A DNA stretch of 64,000 bases from Nomia melanderi (lineage: Eukaryota; Arthropoda; Insecta; Hymenoptera; Halictidae). Numbering within the stretch: the first letter of the stretch is position 1; each line of letters starts with the position of its first letter. Shown here piece after piece: positions 25,664-38,419 of this stretch. The position numbers and the translations under genes were made by a program. Where the stretch lies: the NCBI RefSeq assembly GCF_051020985.1, contig NW_027475141.1, positions 1,612,001 through 1,676,000 on the forward strand. Reading direction: 5' to 3'. The notes beneath the pieces were generated by a model that made no database searches, was not told where the DNA came from, and worked only from the letters and a program-made list of their open reading frames with translations.

Positions 25664-28600
25664 TAGCACCCGAGATATCACCAGATACATATTGGATTTT
25701 TCCCTGTCCCTGAGTGTCCGATCCCATGAGACGGTGGTTTTCTCGGCCCCTGGTGGTCCGAGGACGATCCCGCTGCACAGATTCATGCGCTAGGGCCTCT
25801 TGCAGACAATGGACTTTTATTTATTGCGCTATCTGTAATAGCATCCGAGATATCACCAGATATATATTGGATTTCCCCTGACCCTGACAGTCCGGCCCCA
25901 TGAGACGGTAGTTTTCTCGGCCCCTAGTGGTCCGAGGTCGATCCCGCTGCACAGATTCATGCGCCAGGGCCTCCCACAGACAATGCACTTTGGTTTATTG
26001 CGCTATCTCTAATAGCACACGAGATATCACCAGATATATATTGGATTTTTCCTTGACCCTGACAGTGCGGCCCCATGAGACGGTGATTTTCTCGGCCCCT
26101 GGTGGTCCGAGGTCGTTCCCACTGCACAGTTTCATGCGCCAGGGCGTCCTGCAGACAATGCACCTTGGTTTATTATGCTATCTCTATTAGCACCCGTGAT
26201 ATCACCAGATATATATTGGAGTTTTCCCTGACCCTGACAGTCCGGCCCCATGAGACGGTGATTTTCTCGGCCCCTGGTGGTCCGAGCTCGATCCCGCTGC
26301 ACAGATTCATGCGCCAGGGCCTCCTACAGACAATGCACTTTGATTTATTGCGCTATCTGTAATAGCACCCGAGATATCACCAGATATATATTGGATTTAT
26401 CCCTGACCCTGACAGTCCGACCCCACGTGTCGGTGGTTTTCTCGGCCCCTGGTGGTCGGAGGTCGTTCCCGCTGCACAGATTCATGCGCCAGGGCTTCCT
26501 GCAGACAATTCACTTTGGTTTATTGCGCTATCTCTAATAGCACCCGAGATATCACCAGATATATATTGGATTTTTCCCTGACCCTGAGTGTCCGGCCCCA
26601 TGAGACGGTAGTTTTCTCGGCCCCTGGTGGACCGAGGTCGTTCCCGCTGCACAGATTCATGTTCCAGGGCCTCCTGCAGATAGATCACTTTGGTTTATTG
26701 CGCTATCTCTAATAGCACCCGAGATATCACCAGATATATATCGGAATTTTCCCTGACCCTGAGTGTCCGACTCCATGAGACGGTGGTTTTCTCGGCCCCT
26801 GGTGTTCCGAGGTCGTTCCCACAGCACAGATTCATGCGCCAAGGCCTCGTGCAGACAATGCACCTTGGTTTATTATGCTATATCTAATAGCACCCGAGAT
26901 ATCACCAGATATATATTGGATTTTCCCCTGACCCTGATCGTCCGGCCCCATGTGTCGGTGGTTTTCTCGGCCCCTGGTGGTTCGAGGTCGATCCCGCTGC
27001 ACAGAATCATGCGCCAGGGCCTCCTACAGACAATGCACTTTGATTTATTGCGCTATCTGTAATAGCACGCGAGATATCACCAGATATATGCTGGATTTTT
27101 ACATGACCCTGGGTGACGGATTCCGAATATCTGTAATTTCCTCGGCGCCTGGTGGTCCGAGGTCGTTCCTGCTGCACAGATTCATTCGCCAGTGCCTCCT
27201 ACAGACAATGCACTTTGATTTATTGCGCTATCTCTAATAGCACCCGAGATCTCACCAGATATATATTGGATTTTTCCTTGAACCTGAAAGTCCGGCCCCA
27301 TGTGTCTGTGGTTTTCTCGGCCCCTGGTGGTCCGAGGTAGTTCCCGCTGCACAGATTCATGCGCCAGGGCCCCCTGCAGATAATTCACTTTGGTTTAGTG
27401 CGCTGTCTGTAATAGCACCCGAGATATCACCAGACATATATATTGGATTTTTTCCTGACCCTGAGTTTCCGATCCCATGAGACGGTGGTTTTCTCGGCCC
27501 CTGGTGGTCCGAGGACGATCCCGCTGCACAGATTCATGCGCTAGGGCCACCTGCAGACAATGGACTTTGATTTATTGCGCTATCTGTAATAGCATCCGAG
27601 ATATCACCAGATATATATTGGATTTTCCCCTGACCCTGTGTGTCCGGCCGCATGAGTCGGTGGTTTCCTAGGCCCCTGGTGGTCCGAGCTCGTTCCCGCT
27701 GCACAGATTCATATGCCAGGGCCTCCTACAGACAATGCACTTTGATTTATTGCGCTATCTGTAATAGCACCCGAGATATCACCAGATATATATTGGATTT
27801 TCCCCTGACCCTGATTGTCCGGCCCCATGTGTCGGTGGTTTTCTCGGCCCCTGGTGGTCCGAGGTCGATCCCGCTGCACAGATTCATGCGCCAGGGCCTC
27901 CTGCAGAAAATGCAGTTTGATTTATTGCGCTATCTGTAATAGCACCCGAGATATCACTAGATATATATTGGATTTCCCCTGACCCTGACAGTCCGGCCCC
28001 ATGAGACGGTAGTTTTCTCGGCCCCTGGTGGTCCGAGGTCGATCCCGCTGCACATAATCATGCGCCAGGGCCTCCTACAGAAAATGCAGTTTGATTTATT
28101 GCGCTATCTGTAATAGCACCCGAGATATCAGCAGATATATATTGGATTTTTCCTTGACCCTGACAGTCCGACCCCATGAGACGGTGGTTTTCTCGGCCCC
28201 TGGTGGTCCGAGGTCGATCCCGCTGCACATAATCATGCGCCAGGGCCTCCTACAGAAAATGCAGTTTGATTTATTGCGCTATCTGTAATAGCACCCGAGA
28301 TATCACCAGATATATATTGGATTTTTCCTTGACCCTGACAGTCCGGCCCCATGAGTCGATGGTTTTCTCGGTCCTTCGTGGTCCGAGGTCGATCCCGCTG
28401 CACAGATTCATGCGCCAGGGCCTCCTATAGATAATTCACTTTGGTTTATTGCGCTATCTCTAATAGCACCGGAGATATCACCAGATATATATTGGATTTT
28501 TCCCTCACCCTGACAGCCTGGCCCCATGTGTCTGTGGATTTCTCGGCCCCTGGTGGTCCGAGGTCGTTCCCGCTGCACACATTCATGCGCCAGGGCCCCC

Positions 28601-28989
28601 TGCAGATAATTCACTTTGGTTTAGTGCGCTGTCTGTAATAGACCCCGAGATATCACCAGATATATATTGGATTTTCCCCTGACCCTGAGTGTCCGGCCCC
28701 ATGAGACGGTAGTTTTCTCGGCACCTGGTGGTCCGAGGTCGTTCCCGCTGCACCGATTCATGCACTAGGGCCTCCTGCAGACAATGCAATTTGATTTATT
28801 GCGCTATCTCTAATAGCACCCGAGATATCACCTGATATATATTGGATTTTCCCCTGACCCTGACACTCCGGCCCCATGAGACGGTGATTTTCTCGGCCCG
28901 TGGTGCTCCGAGGTCGATCCCGCTGCACAGATTCATGCGCCAGGGCCTCCTATAGATAATTCACTTTGGTTTATTGCGCTATCTCTAGT
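25664..28989. repeat. Heterogeneous monomers including one isolated type II monomer
   Basis: About nineteen monomers, mostly GTCGATCCC/CTGACAGTCC type. 25,957 resembles 22,986 (offset 2,971, 17 monomers; GCGGCCCCATGAGACGGTG and CACTGCACAGTTTC). One isolated type II monomer lies at about 27,080-27,150 (TTTTTACATGACCCTGGGTG), the only one between 2.5 and 33 kb. Near 27,433 a dinucleotide-type insertion gives CAGACATATATATTGG. Two adjacent monomers at about 28,050 and 28,225 share the private change CTGCACATAATCATGCG. Confidence 0.75.
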
Positions 28990-31328
28990 AGCACCCGAGA
29001 TATCACCAGATATATATTGGATTTTTCCCTGACCCTGACAGTCCGGCCCCATGAGGCGGTGATTTTCTCGGCCCCTGGTGGTCCGAAGTCGTTCCCACTG
29101 CACACATTCATGCGCTAGGGCCTCCTGCAGACAATGCACTTTGATTTATTGCGCTACCTCTAATTGCACCCGAGATATCACCAGATATATATTGGATTTA
29201 TCCCTGACCCTGACAGTCCGACCCCATGAGGCGGTGGTTTTCTCGGCCCCTGGTGGTCGGAGGTCATTCCCGCTGCACAGATTCATGCGCCAGGGCCTCC
29301 TACAGACAATGCACTTTGATTTATTGCGCTATCTGTAATAGCACCCGTGATATCACCTGATATATATTGGATTTTTAACTGACCCTGACAGTCCGGCCCC
29401 ATGTGTCGGTGGTTTTCTCGGCCCCTTGTGGTCCGAGGTCGATCCCGCTGCACAGATTCATGCGCCAGGGACTCCTACAGACAATGCACTTTGATATATT
29501 GCGCTATCTGTAATAGCACCCGAGATATCACCCGATATATATTGGATTTTCGCTTGACCCTGAGTGTCCGGCCCCATGCGACTGTAGTTTTCTCGGCCCC
29601 TGGTGGTCCGAGGTCGTTCCCGCTGCACAGATTCATGCGCCAGGGCCTCCTACAGACAATGCACTTTGATTTATTGCTCTATCTCTAATAGCACCCGAGA
29701 TATCACCAGATATATATTGGATTTTCCCCAGACCCTGAGTGTCCGGCCCCATGAGACTGTGGTTTTCCCGGCCCCTGGGGGTGAGGTCGTTCCCGCTGTA
29801 CAGATTCATTGGCCAGGGCCTGCTACAGACAATGCACTTTGATTTATTGCGCTATCTGTAATAGCAGCCGAGATATCACCAGATTTATATTGGATTTTTC
29901 CCTGACCCTGTGTGTCCGACCCCATGAGACGGTGGTTTTCTCGGCCCCTGGTGGTGCGAGTCCGTTCCCGCTCTACAGATTCATGCGCCAGGGCGTCCTG
30001 CAGACAATGCACTTTGATTTATTTCGCTGTGTCTAATAGCACCCGAGATATCACCAGATATATATTGGATTTTTCCCTGACCCTGACAGTCCGGCCCCAT
30101 GAGACGGTGATTTTCTCGACCCCTGGAGGTCCGAGGTCGATCCCGCTGCACAGATTCATTCGCCGGGGCCTCCTATAGATAATTCACTTTGGTTTATTGC
30201 GCTATCTCTAATAGCACCCGAGATATCACCAGATATATATTGAATTTTTCCCCGACCCTGAGTGCCCGGCCCCATGTGTCGGTGGTTTTCTCGGCCCCTG
30301 GTGATCCGTGGTCGATCCCGCTGCACAGATTTATGCGCCAGGGCCTTCTACAGACAGTGCACTTTGATTTATTGCGCTATCTGTAACAGGACCCGTGATA
30401 TCACCAGATATATATTTGATTTTTCCCTGACCCTGAGTGTCCGGCCCCATGAGACGGTGGTTTTCTCGGCCCCTGGTGGTCCGAGATCGTTCCCGCTGCA
30501 CAGATTCATGCGGCAGGGCCCCCTGCAGATAATTCACTTTGATTTATTGCGCTATCTCTAATAGCACCCGAGATATCACCAGATTCATATTGGATTTTTC
30601 CCTGACCCTGACAGTCCGGCCCCATGAGACTTTGATTTTCTCGGCCCCTGGTGGTCCGAGGTTGATCCCGCTGCACAGATTCAGGCGCCAGGGCCTCCTA
30701 CAGACAATGCACTTTGATTTATTGCGCTATCTGTAAGAGCACCCGAGATATCACCAGATATATATTGGATTTTTCCCTGACCCTGACAGTCCGGCCCCAT
30801 GAGGCGGTGATTTTCTCGGCCCCTGGTGGTCCGAAGTCGTTCCCACTGCACACATTCATGCGCTAGGGCCTCCTGCAGACAATGCACTTTGATTTATTGC
30901 GCTACCTCTAATTGCACCCGAGATATCACCAGATATATATTGGATTTATCCCTGACCCTGACAGTCCGACCCCATGAGGCGGTGGTTTTCTCGGCCCCTG
31001 GTGGTCGGAGGTCGTTCCCGCTGCACAGATTCATGCGCCAGGGCCTCCTACAGACAATGCACTTTGATTTATTGCGCTATCGGTAATAGCACCCGTGATA
31101 TCACCTGATATATATTGGATTTTTAACTGACCCTGACAGTCCGGCCCCATGTGTCGGTGGTTTTCTCGGCCCCTTGTGGTCCGAGGTCGATCCCGCTGCA
31201 CAGATTCATGCGCCAGGGACTCCTACAGACAATGCACTTTGATATATTGCGCTATCTGTAATAGCACCCGAGATATCACCCGATATATATTGGATTTTCG
31301 CTTGACCCTGAGTGTCCGGCCCCATGCG
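28990..31328. repeat. 10-monomer duplication, period 1,748 bp
   Basis: 28,990-29,580 recurs at 30,738-31,328. Markers in order: CATGAGGCGGTG, GTGGTCCGAAGTCG, CACACATTCATGCGCTAG, CTACCTCTAATTGCACC, CCCCATGAGGCGGTGG, ATCACCTGATATATATTGG with TTTTTAACTGACC, CCCCTTGTGGTCC, GGGACTCCTAC with TTGATATATTGCGC, and TTTTCGCTTGACCCTG. Between the copies lie about seven monomers with a two-base deletion at about 29,790 (CTGGGGGTGAGGTCG) and a relative of the 23.4-kb AGCAGCCGAG monomer at about 29,863. Confidence 0.84.
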
Positions 31329-33020
31329 ACGGTGGTTTTCTCGGCCCGTGGTGGACCGAGGTCGTTCCCGCTGCACAGATTCATGCGCCAGGGCATCCTG
31401 CAGATAATTCACTTTGGTTTATTGCGCTATCTGTAATAGTACCCGAGATATCACCAGATATATATTGGATTTTTCCCTGACCCTGAGTGTCCGGCCCCAT
31501 GAGACGGTGGTTTTCTCGGCCCCTGGTGGTCCAAGGTCGTTCCCGCTGCACAGATTCATGCGCCAGGGCCCCCTGCAGATAATCCACTTTGGTTTAGTGC
31601 GCTATCTGTAATAGCACCCGAGATATCACCAGATATATATTGGATTCTTCTCTGACCCTGAGTGTCCGACTCCATGAGACGGTGGTTTTCGCGGCCCCTG
31701 GTGGTCCTAGGTCATTCCCGCTGCACAGATTCATGCGCCAGGGCCTCCCACAGACGATGCACTTTGATTTATTGCGATATGTGTAATAGCACCCGAGATA
31801 TCACCAGATATATATTGGATTTTTCCCTGACCCTGACAGACCGGCCCCATGAGACGGTTATTTTCTCGGCCCCTGGTGGTCCGGGGTCGATCCCAGTGCA
31901 CAGATTCATGCGCCAGGGCCTCCTACAGACAATGCACTTTGGTTTATTGCGCTATCTCTAATTGCACCCGAGATATCACCAGATATATATTGGATTTTTA
32001 ACTGACCCTGACAGTCCGGCCCCATGTGTCGGTGGTTTTCTCAGCCCCTGGTGGTCCGAGGTCGTTCCCGCTGCACAGATTCATGCGCCAGGGCCTCCTA
32101 CAGACAATGCACTTTGGTTTATTGCGCTCCCTGTAATAGCACCCGAGATACTACCAGATATATATTGGATTTTTCCCTGACCCTGACAGACCGGCCCCAC
32201 GAGACGGTGATTTTCTCGGCCCCTGGTGGTCCGAGGTCGTTCCCGCTGCACAGATTCATGCGCCTGGGCCTCCTACAGACAATGCACTTTGGTTTATTGC
32301 GCTATCTATAATAGCACCCGAGATACCACCAGATATATATTGGATTTCTCCCTGACCCTGACAGTCCGGCCCCACGAGACGGTGATTTTCTCGGCCCCTG
32401 GTCATCCGAGATCGTTCCCGTTGCGCAGATTCATGCGCAAGGGCCTCCTACGGACAGTGCACTTTGATTTATTGCGATATCTCTAATAGCACCCGAGATA
32501 TCACCAGATATATATTGGATTTTCCCCTGACCCTGAGTGTCCGGACCCATGAGACGGTGGTTTTCTCGGCCCCCGGTGGTCCGAGGTCGTTCCCGCTGCC
32601 CAGATTCATGCGACAGGGCCTCCTACAGACAATGCACTTTGGTTTATTGCGCTATCTCTAATTGCACCCGAGATATCACCAGATATATATTGGATTTTTC
32701 CCTGACCCTGACAGTCCGGCCCCATGAGACGGTGGTTTTCTCGGCCCCTAGTGGCCCGAGGTAGTTCCCGCTGCACAGATTCATGCGCCGGGGCCTCCTG
32801 CAGATAATTCACTTTGCTTTATTGCGCTATCTCTAATAGCACCCGAGATTTCACCAGATATATATTGGATTTTACCCTGACCCTTAGTACCCGGCCCCAT
32901 GAGTCGGTGGTTTTCTCGGCCCCTGGTGGTCCGAGGTCGTTCCCGCTGCACAGATTCATGCGCAAGGGCCTCATACGGACAGTGCACTTTGATTTATTGC
33001 GCTATCTCTAATAGCACCCG
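31329..33020. repeat. Heterogeneous monomers, transition to the type II-rich region
   Basis: About ten monomers. Several share GACAGACCGGCCCCA (about 31,834 and 32,186) and GATACTACC or GATACCACC in place of GATATCACC (about 32,150 and 32,325). GTCGTTCCC again becomes the usual form here, and the CTGACAGTCC variant fades out. The last monomers (from about 32,430) bring GCGCAAGGGCCTC, the right half typical of type II monomers, before the first clustered type II cassette appears at 33,030. Confidence 0.72.
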
Positions 33021-36000
33021 AGATATCACCAGGTATATACTGGATTTTTACATGACCTTGGGTGACGGATACCGAAAATCTGTAATTTTCTCGGCCCCTG
33101 GTGGTCCGAGGTCGTTCCCGCTGCCCAGATTCATGCGCCAGGGCCTCCTACAGACAATGCACTTTGATTTATTGCGCTGTCTGTAATAGCACCCTAGAAA
33201 GAACCATATATATGCTGGATTTTTACATGTCCTTGGGTGTCCGGCCCAATGAGTCAGTGGTTTTCTCGGCCCCTGATGGTCCGAGGTCGCTCCCGCTGCA
33301 CAGATTCATGCGCCTGGGCCTCCTTCAGGCAATGCACTTTGGTTTATTGCGCTATCTCTAATAGCACCCGAGATATCACCAGATATATGCTGCATTTTTC
33401 CCTGACCGTGAGTGTCCGGCCCCATGTGTCGGTGGATTTCTCGGCCCCTGGTGGTCCGAAGTCTATCCCGCTGCACAGATTCATGCGCCAGGGCATACTG
33501 CAGACAGTGCACTTTGATTTGTCGCGCTATCTGTAATAGCACCCGAGATATCATCAGATACATTCTGGATTTTTACATGACCTTGGGCGTCCGGACCCAT
33601 GCGTCCGCGGTTTTCTCGACCACTGGTGGTCCGAGGTCGTTCCCGCTGCACAGACTCATGCGCCAGGGCCTCCTACAGACAATGCACTTTGGTTTATTGC
33701 GCTATCTGTAATAGCACCCGAGATACCACCAGATATATATTGGATTTTTCCCTGACCCTGACAATCCGGCCCCGTGAGACGGTGGTTTTCCCGGCCCCTG
33801 GTGGTCCGAGGTCGGTCCCGCTGCCCATATTCATGCGCCAGGGCCTCCTACAGGCAATGCACTTTGATTTATTGCGCTATCTGTAATAGCACCCGAGAAA
33901 GCTCCATATATATGTTGGATTTTTACATCACATTGGGTGACGGATACCGAAAATCTATCATTTTCACGGAACCTGGTGGTCCGAGGTCGTTCCCGCTGGC
34001 CAGATTCATGCACCAGGGCCTCCTACAGACAATGCACTTTGATTTATTGCGCTATCTCTAATAGCGCCCGAGATATCACCAGGTATATATTGGATTTTCC
34101 CCTGACCCTGAGTGTCCGGCCCCATGAGACGGTGGTGTTCTCGGCCCCTGGTGGTCCGAGGTCGTTCCCGCTGCCCAGATTCATGCGCCAGGGCCTCCTG
34201 CAGATAATTCACTTTGGTTTATTGCGCTATCTCTAATAGCACCCGAGGTATCACCAGATATATATTGGATTTTCCCCTGACCCTGAGTGTCCGTGCGCAA
34301 TGAGACGGTGGTTTTATGGGCCCCTGGTGGTCCGAGGTCGTTCCCGTTGCACAGATGCATGCGCCAGGGCCTCCTGCAGATAATTCAGTTTGATTTACCG
34401 CGCTATCTGTAATTGCACCTGAGATATCACCAGATATATATTGGATTTTTCCCTGACCCTGAGTGTCCGGCCCCATGAGACGGTGGTTTTTTCGGCCACT
34501 GGTGGTCCGAGCTCGTTTCCGCTGCACAGATTCATGCGCCAGGGCCTCCTGCAGACAATGCACTTTGATTTATTGCGCTATCTCTAATACCACCCGAGGT
34601 ATCACGAGATATATGCTGTATTTTTACATGACCTTGGGTGACGGATACCGAAAATCTGTAATTTTCTCGGCCCCTGGTGGTCCGAGGTCCTTCCTGCTGC
34701 ACAGATTCATGCGCAAGGGCCTCCTAGGGACAATGCACTTGGTTTATTGCGCTATCTGTAATAGCACCCGAGATATCACCAGATATATATTGGATTTTCC
34801 CCTGACCCTGAGTGTCCGGCCCCATGAGACGGTGGTTTTCTCGGCCCCTGGTGGTCCGAGGACGTTCCCGCTGCCCAGAATCATGCGCCGGGGCCTCCTA
34901 CAGACAATGCACTTTGATTTATTGCGCTATCTGTCATAGCACCCGAGAAAGCTCCATATATATGCTGGATTTTTACATGACTTTGGGTGACGGATACCGA
35001 AAATCTGTAATTTTCTCGGCCCCTGGTGGTCCGAGGTCGTTCCCGCTGCAAAGATTCATGCGCCCGGGCCTCCTGCAGATTATTCACTTTGGTTTATTGC
35101 GCTATCTCTAATAGCACCCGAGATATCACCAGATATATATTGGATTTTTCCCCGAACCTAACTGTCCGGCCCCATGAGACGGTGGTTTTCTCGGACCCTG
35201 GTGATCCGAGGTCGTTCCCGCTGCACAGATTCATGCGCCAGGGCCTCCTACAGACAATGCACTTTTTATTTATTGCGCTATCTGTAATAGCACCCGAGAT
35301 ATCACCAGATATATCTTGGATTTTTCCCTGACCGTGAGTGTCCGGCCCCATGAGACGGTGGTTTTCTCGGCCCCCGGTGGTCCGAGGACGTTCCCGCTGC
35401 CCAGAATCATGCGCCAGGTCCTCCTACAGACAATGCACTTTGATTTATTGCGCTATCTGTAATAGCACCCGAGAAAGCTCCATATATATGCTGGATTTTT
35501 ACATGACTTTGGGTGACGGATACCGAAAATCTGTAATTTTCTCGGCCCCTGGTGGTCCGATGTCTTTCCTGCTGCACAGATTCATGCGCAAGGGCCTCCT
35601 ACGGACAGTGCACTTTCATTTATTGCGATATCTCTAATAGCACCCGAGATATCCCCAGATATATATTGGATTTTCCCCTGACCCTGAGTGTCCGGCCCCA
35701 TGAGTCGGTGGTTTTCTCGGACCCTGGTGGTCCGAGGTCGTTCCCGCTGCCCAGATTCATGCGCCAGGTCCTCCTACAGACAATGCACCTTGATTTATTG
35801 CGCTATCTGTAATAGCACCCGAGATATCGCCAGATATATATTGGATTTTTCCCTGACCCTGAGCGTCCGGCCCCATAAGACGGTGGTTCTCTCGGCCCCT
35901 GGTGGGCGGAGGCCGTTCCCTCTGCACAGATGCATGCGCCAGGGCCTCCTACAGACAATGCACTTTGATTTATTGCGCCATCTGTAATCGCACCCGAGAA

Positions 36001-38419
36001 AGCTCCATACATATGTTGGATTTTTACATGACTTTGGGTGACGGACACCGAAAATCTGTAATTTTCTCTGCCCCTGGTGGTCCGAGGTCGTTACCGCTGC
36101 ACAGATTCATGCGCCAGGGCCTCCTGCAGATAATTCACTCTGGTTTATTGCGCTGTCTCTAATAGCACCCGAGATATCACCAGATATATCTTGGATTTTT
36201 CCCTGACCCTGAGTGTCCGGCCCCATGAGACGGTGGTTTTCTCGGCCCCTGGTGGTCCGAGGTCGTTCCCGCTGGCCAGAATCATGCGCCAGGGCCTCCT
36301 ATAGACAATGCACTTTGATTTATTGCGCTATCTGTAATAGCACCCGAGAAAGCTCCATATATATGCTGGATTTTTACATGACTTTGGGTGACGGATACCG
36401 AAAATCTGTAATTTTCTCGGCCCCTGGTGGTCCGATGTCTTTCCTGCTGCACAGATTCATGCGCAAGGGCCTCCTACGGACAGTGCACTTTCATTTATTG
36501 CGATATCTCTAATAGCACCCGAGATATCCCCAGATATATATTGGATTTTCCCCTGACCCTGAGTGTCCGGCCCCATGAGACGGTGGTTTTCTCGGCCCCT
36601 CGTGGTCCCAGGTCGTTCCCGCTGCACAGATTCAAGCGCCAGGGCCTCCTGCAGATAATTCACTCTGGTTTATTGCGCTATCTCTAATAGCACCCGAGAT
36701 ATCACCACATATATCTTGGATTTTCCCCTGACCCTGAGTGTCCGGCCCCGTGAGACGGTGGTTTTCCCGGCCCCTGGTGGTCCGAGGTCGGTCCCGCTGC
36801 CCATATTCATGCGCCAGGGCCTCCTACAGGCAATGCACTTTGATTTATTGCGCTATCTGTAATAGCACCCGAGAAAGCTCCATATATATGTTGGATTTTT
36901 ACATCACATTGGGTGACGGATACCGAAAATCTATCATTTTCACGGTCCCTGGTGGTCCGAGGTCGGTCCCGCTGCCGATATTCATGCGCCAGGGCCTCCT
37001 ACAGGCAATGCACTTTGATTTATTGCGCTATCTGTAATAGCACCCGAGAAAGTACCATATATATGTTGGATTTTTACATCACATTGGGTGACGGATACCG
37101 AAAATCTATCATTTTCACGGAACCTGGTGGTCCGAGGTCGTTCCCGCTGGCCAGATTCATGCGCCAGGGCCTCCTGCAGATAATTCACTCTGGTTTATTG
37201 CGCTATCTGTAATAGCACCCGAGACATCACCAGATATATGCTGGATTTTTACATGACCTTGGGTGACGGATTCCGAATATCTGTAATTTTCTCGGCCCCT
37301 GGTGGTCCGAGATCGTTCCCGCTGCACAGATTCATGCGCCAGGGCCTCCTGCAGATAATTCACTTTAGTTCATTGCGCTATCTCTAATAGCACCCGAGAT
37401 ATCACCAGATATATATTGGATTTTTCCCTGACCCTGAGTGTCCGGCCCCATGAGACGGTGGTTTTTTCGGCCACTGGTGGTCCGAGCTCGTTTCCGCTGC
37501 ACAGATTCATGCGCCAGGGCCACCTGCAGACAATGCACTTTGATTTATTGCGCTATCTCTAATACCACCCGAGGTATCACCAGATATATGCTGGATTTTT
37601 ACATGACCTTGGGTGACGGATACCGAAAATCTGTAATTTTCTCGGCCCCTGGTGGTCCGAGGTCCTTCCTGCAGCACAGATTCATGCGCAAGGGCCTCCT
37701 AGGGACGATGCACTTTGGTTTATTGCGCTATCTCTAATAGCACCCGAGATATCACCAGATATATATTGGATTTTCCCCTGACCCTGAGTGTCCGGCCCCA
37801 TGAGACGGTGGTTTTCTCGGCCCCTGGTGGTCCGAGGTCGTTCCCGTTGCACAGATGCATGCGCCAGGGCCTCCTGCAGATAATTCAGTTTGATTTACCG
37901 CGCTATCTGTAATTGCACCTGAGATATCACCAGATATATATTGGATTTGTCCCTGACCCTGAGTGTCCGGCCCCATGTGTCGGTGGTTTTCTCGGCCCCT
38001 GGTGGTCCTAGGTCGTTCTCGCTGCACAGATTCATGCGCCAGGGCCCCTGCAGATAATTCACTTTGGTTTATTGCGCTATCTGTAACAGCACCCGAGATA
38101 TCACCAGATATATATTGGATTTGTCCCTGACCCTGAGTGTCCGGCCCCATGTGTCGGTGGTTTTCTCGGCCCCTGGTGGTCCTAGGTCGTTCTAGCTGCA
38201 CAGATTCATGCGCCAGGGCCCCTGCAGATAATTCACTTTAGTTCATTGCTCTATCTCTAATAGCACCCGAGATATCACCAGATATATATTGGATTTTTCC
38301 CTGACCCTGAGTGCCCGGCCCCATGAGACGGTGGTTTTTTCGGCCACTGGTGGTCCGAGCTCGTTTCCGCTGCACAGATTCATGGGCCAGGGCCTCCTGC
38401 AGACAATGCACTTTGATTT
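33021..38419. repeat. Type II-rich region with local duplications
   Basis: About 31 monomers, of which about a dozen carry the type II cassette. A 5-monomer repeat (875 bp) copies 35,305-35,704 at 36,180-36,579, including GAGAAAGCTCC, GGTCCGATGTCTTTCC and TTGCGATATCTC. Two adjacent type II monomers at 36,880-37,150 share CTATCATTTTCACGG and are copies of about 33,890-33,990. 34,463 onward (TTTTTTCGGCCACTGGTGG, ATACCACCCGAGGTATCAC) recurs at 37,438 (offset 2,975, 17 monomers). Two adjacent monomers at about 37,945 and 38,119 (TTGGATTTGTCCCTG, GGTCCTAGGTCGTTC) are 174 bp apart because of the short AGGGCCCCTGCAG form. Confidence 0.8.
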
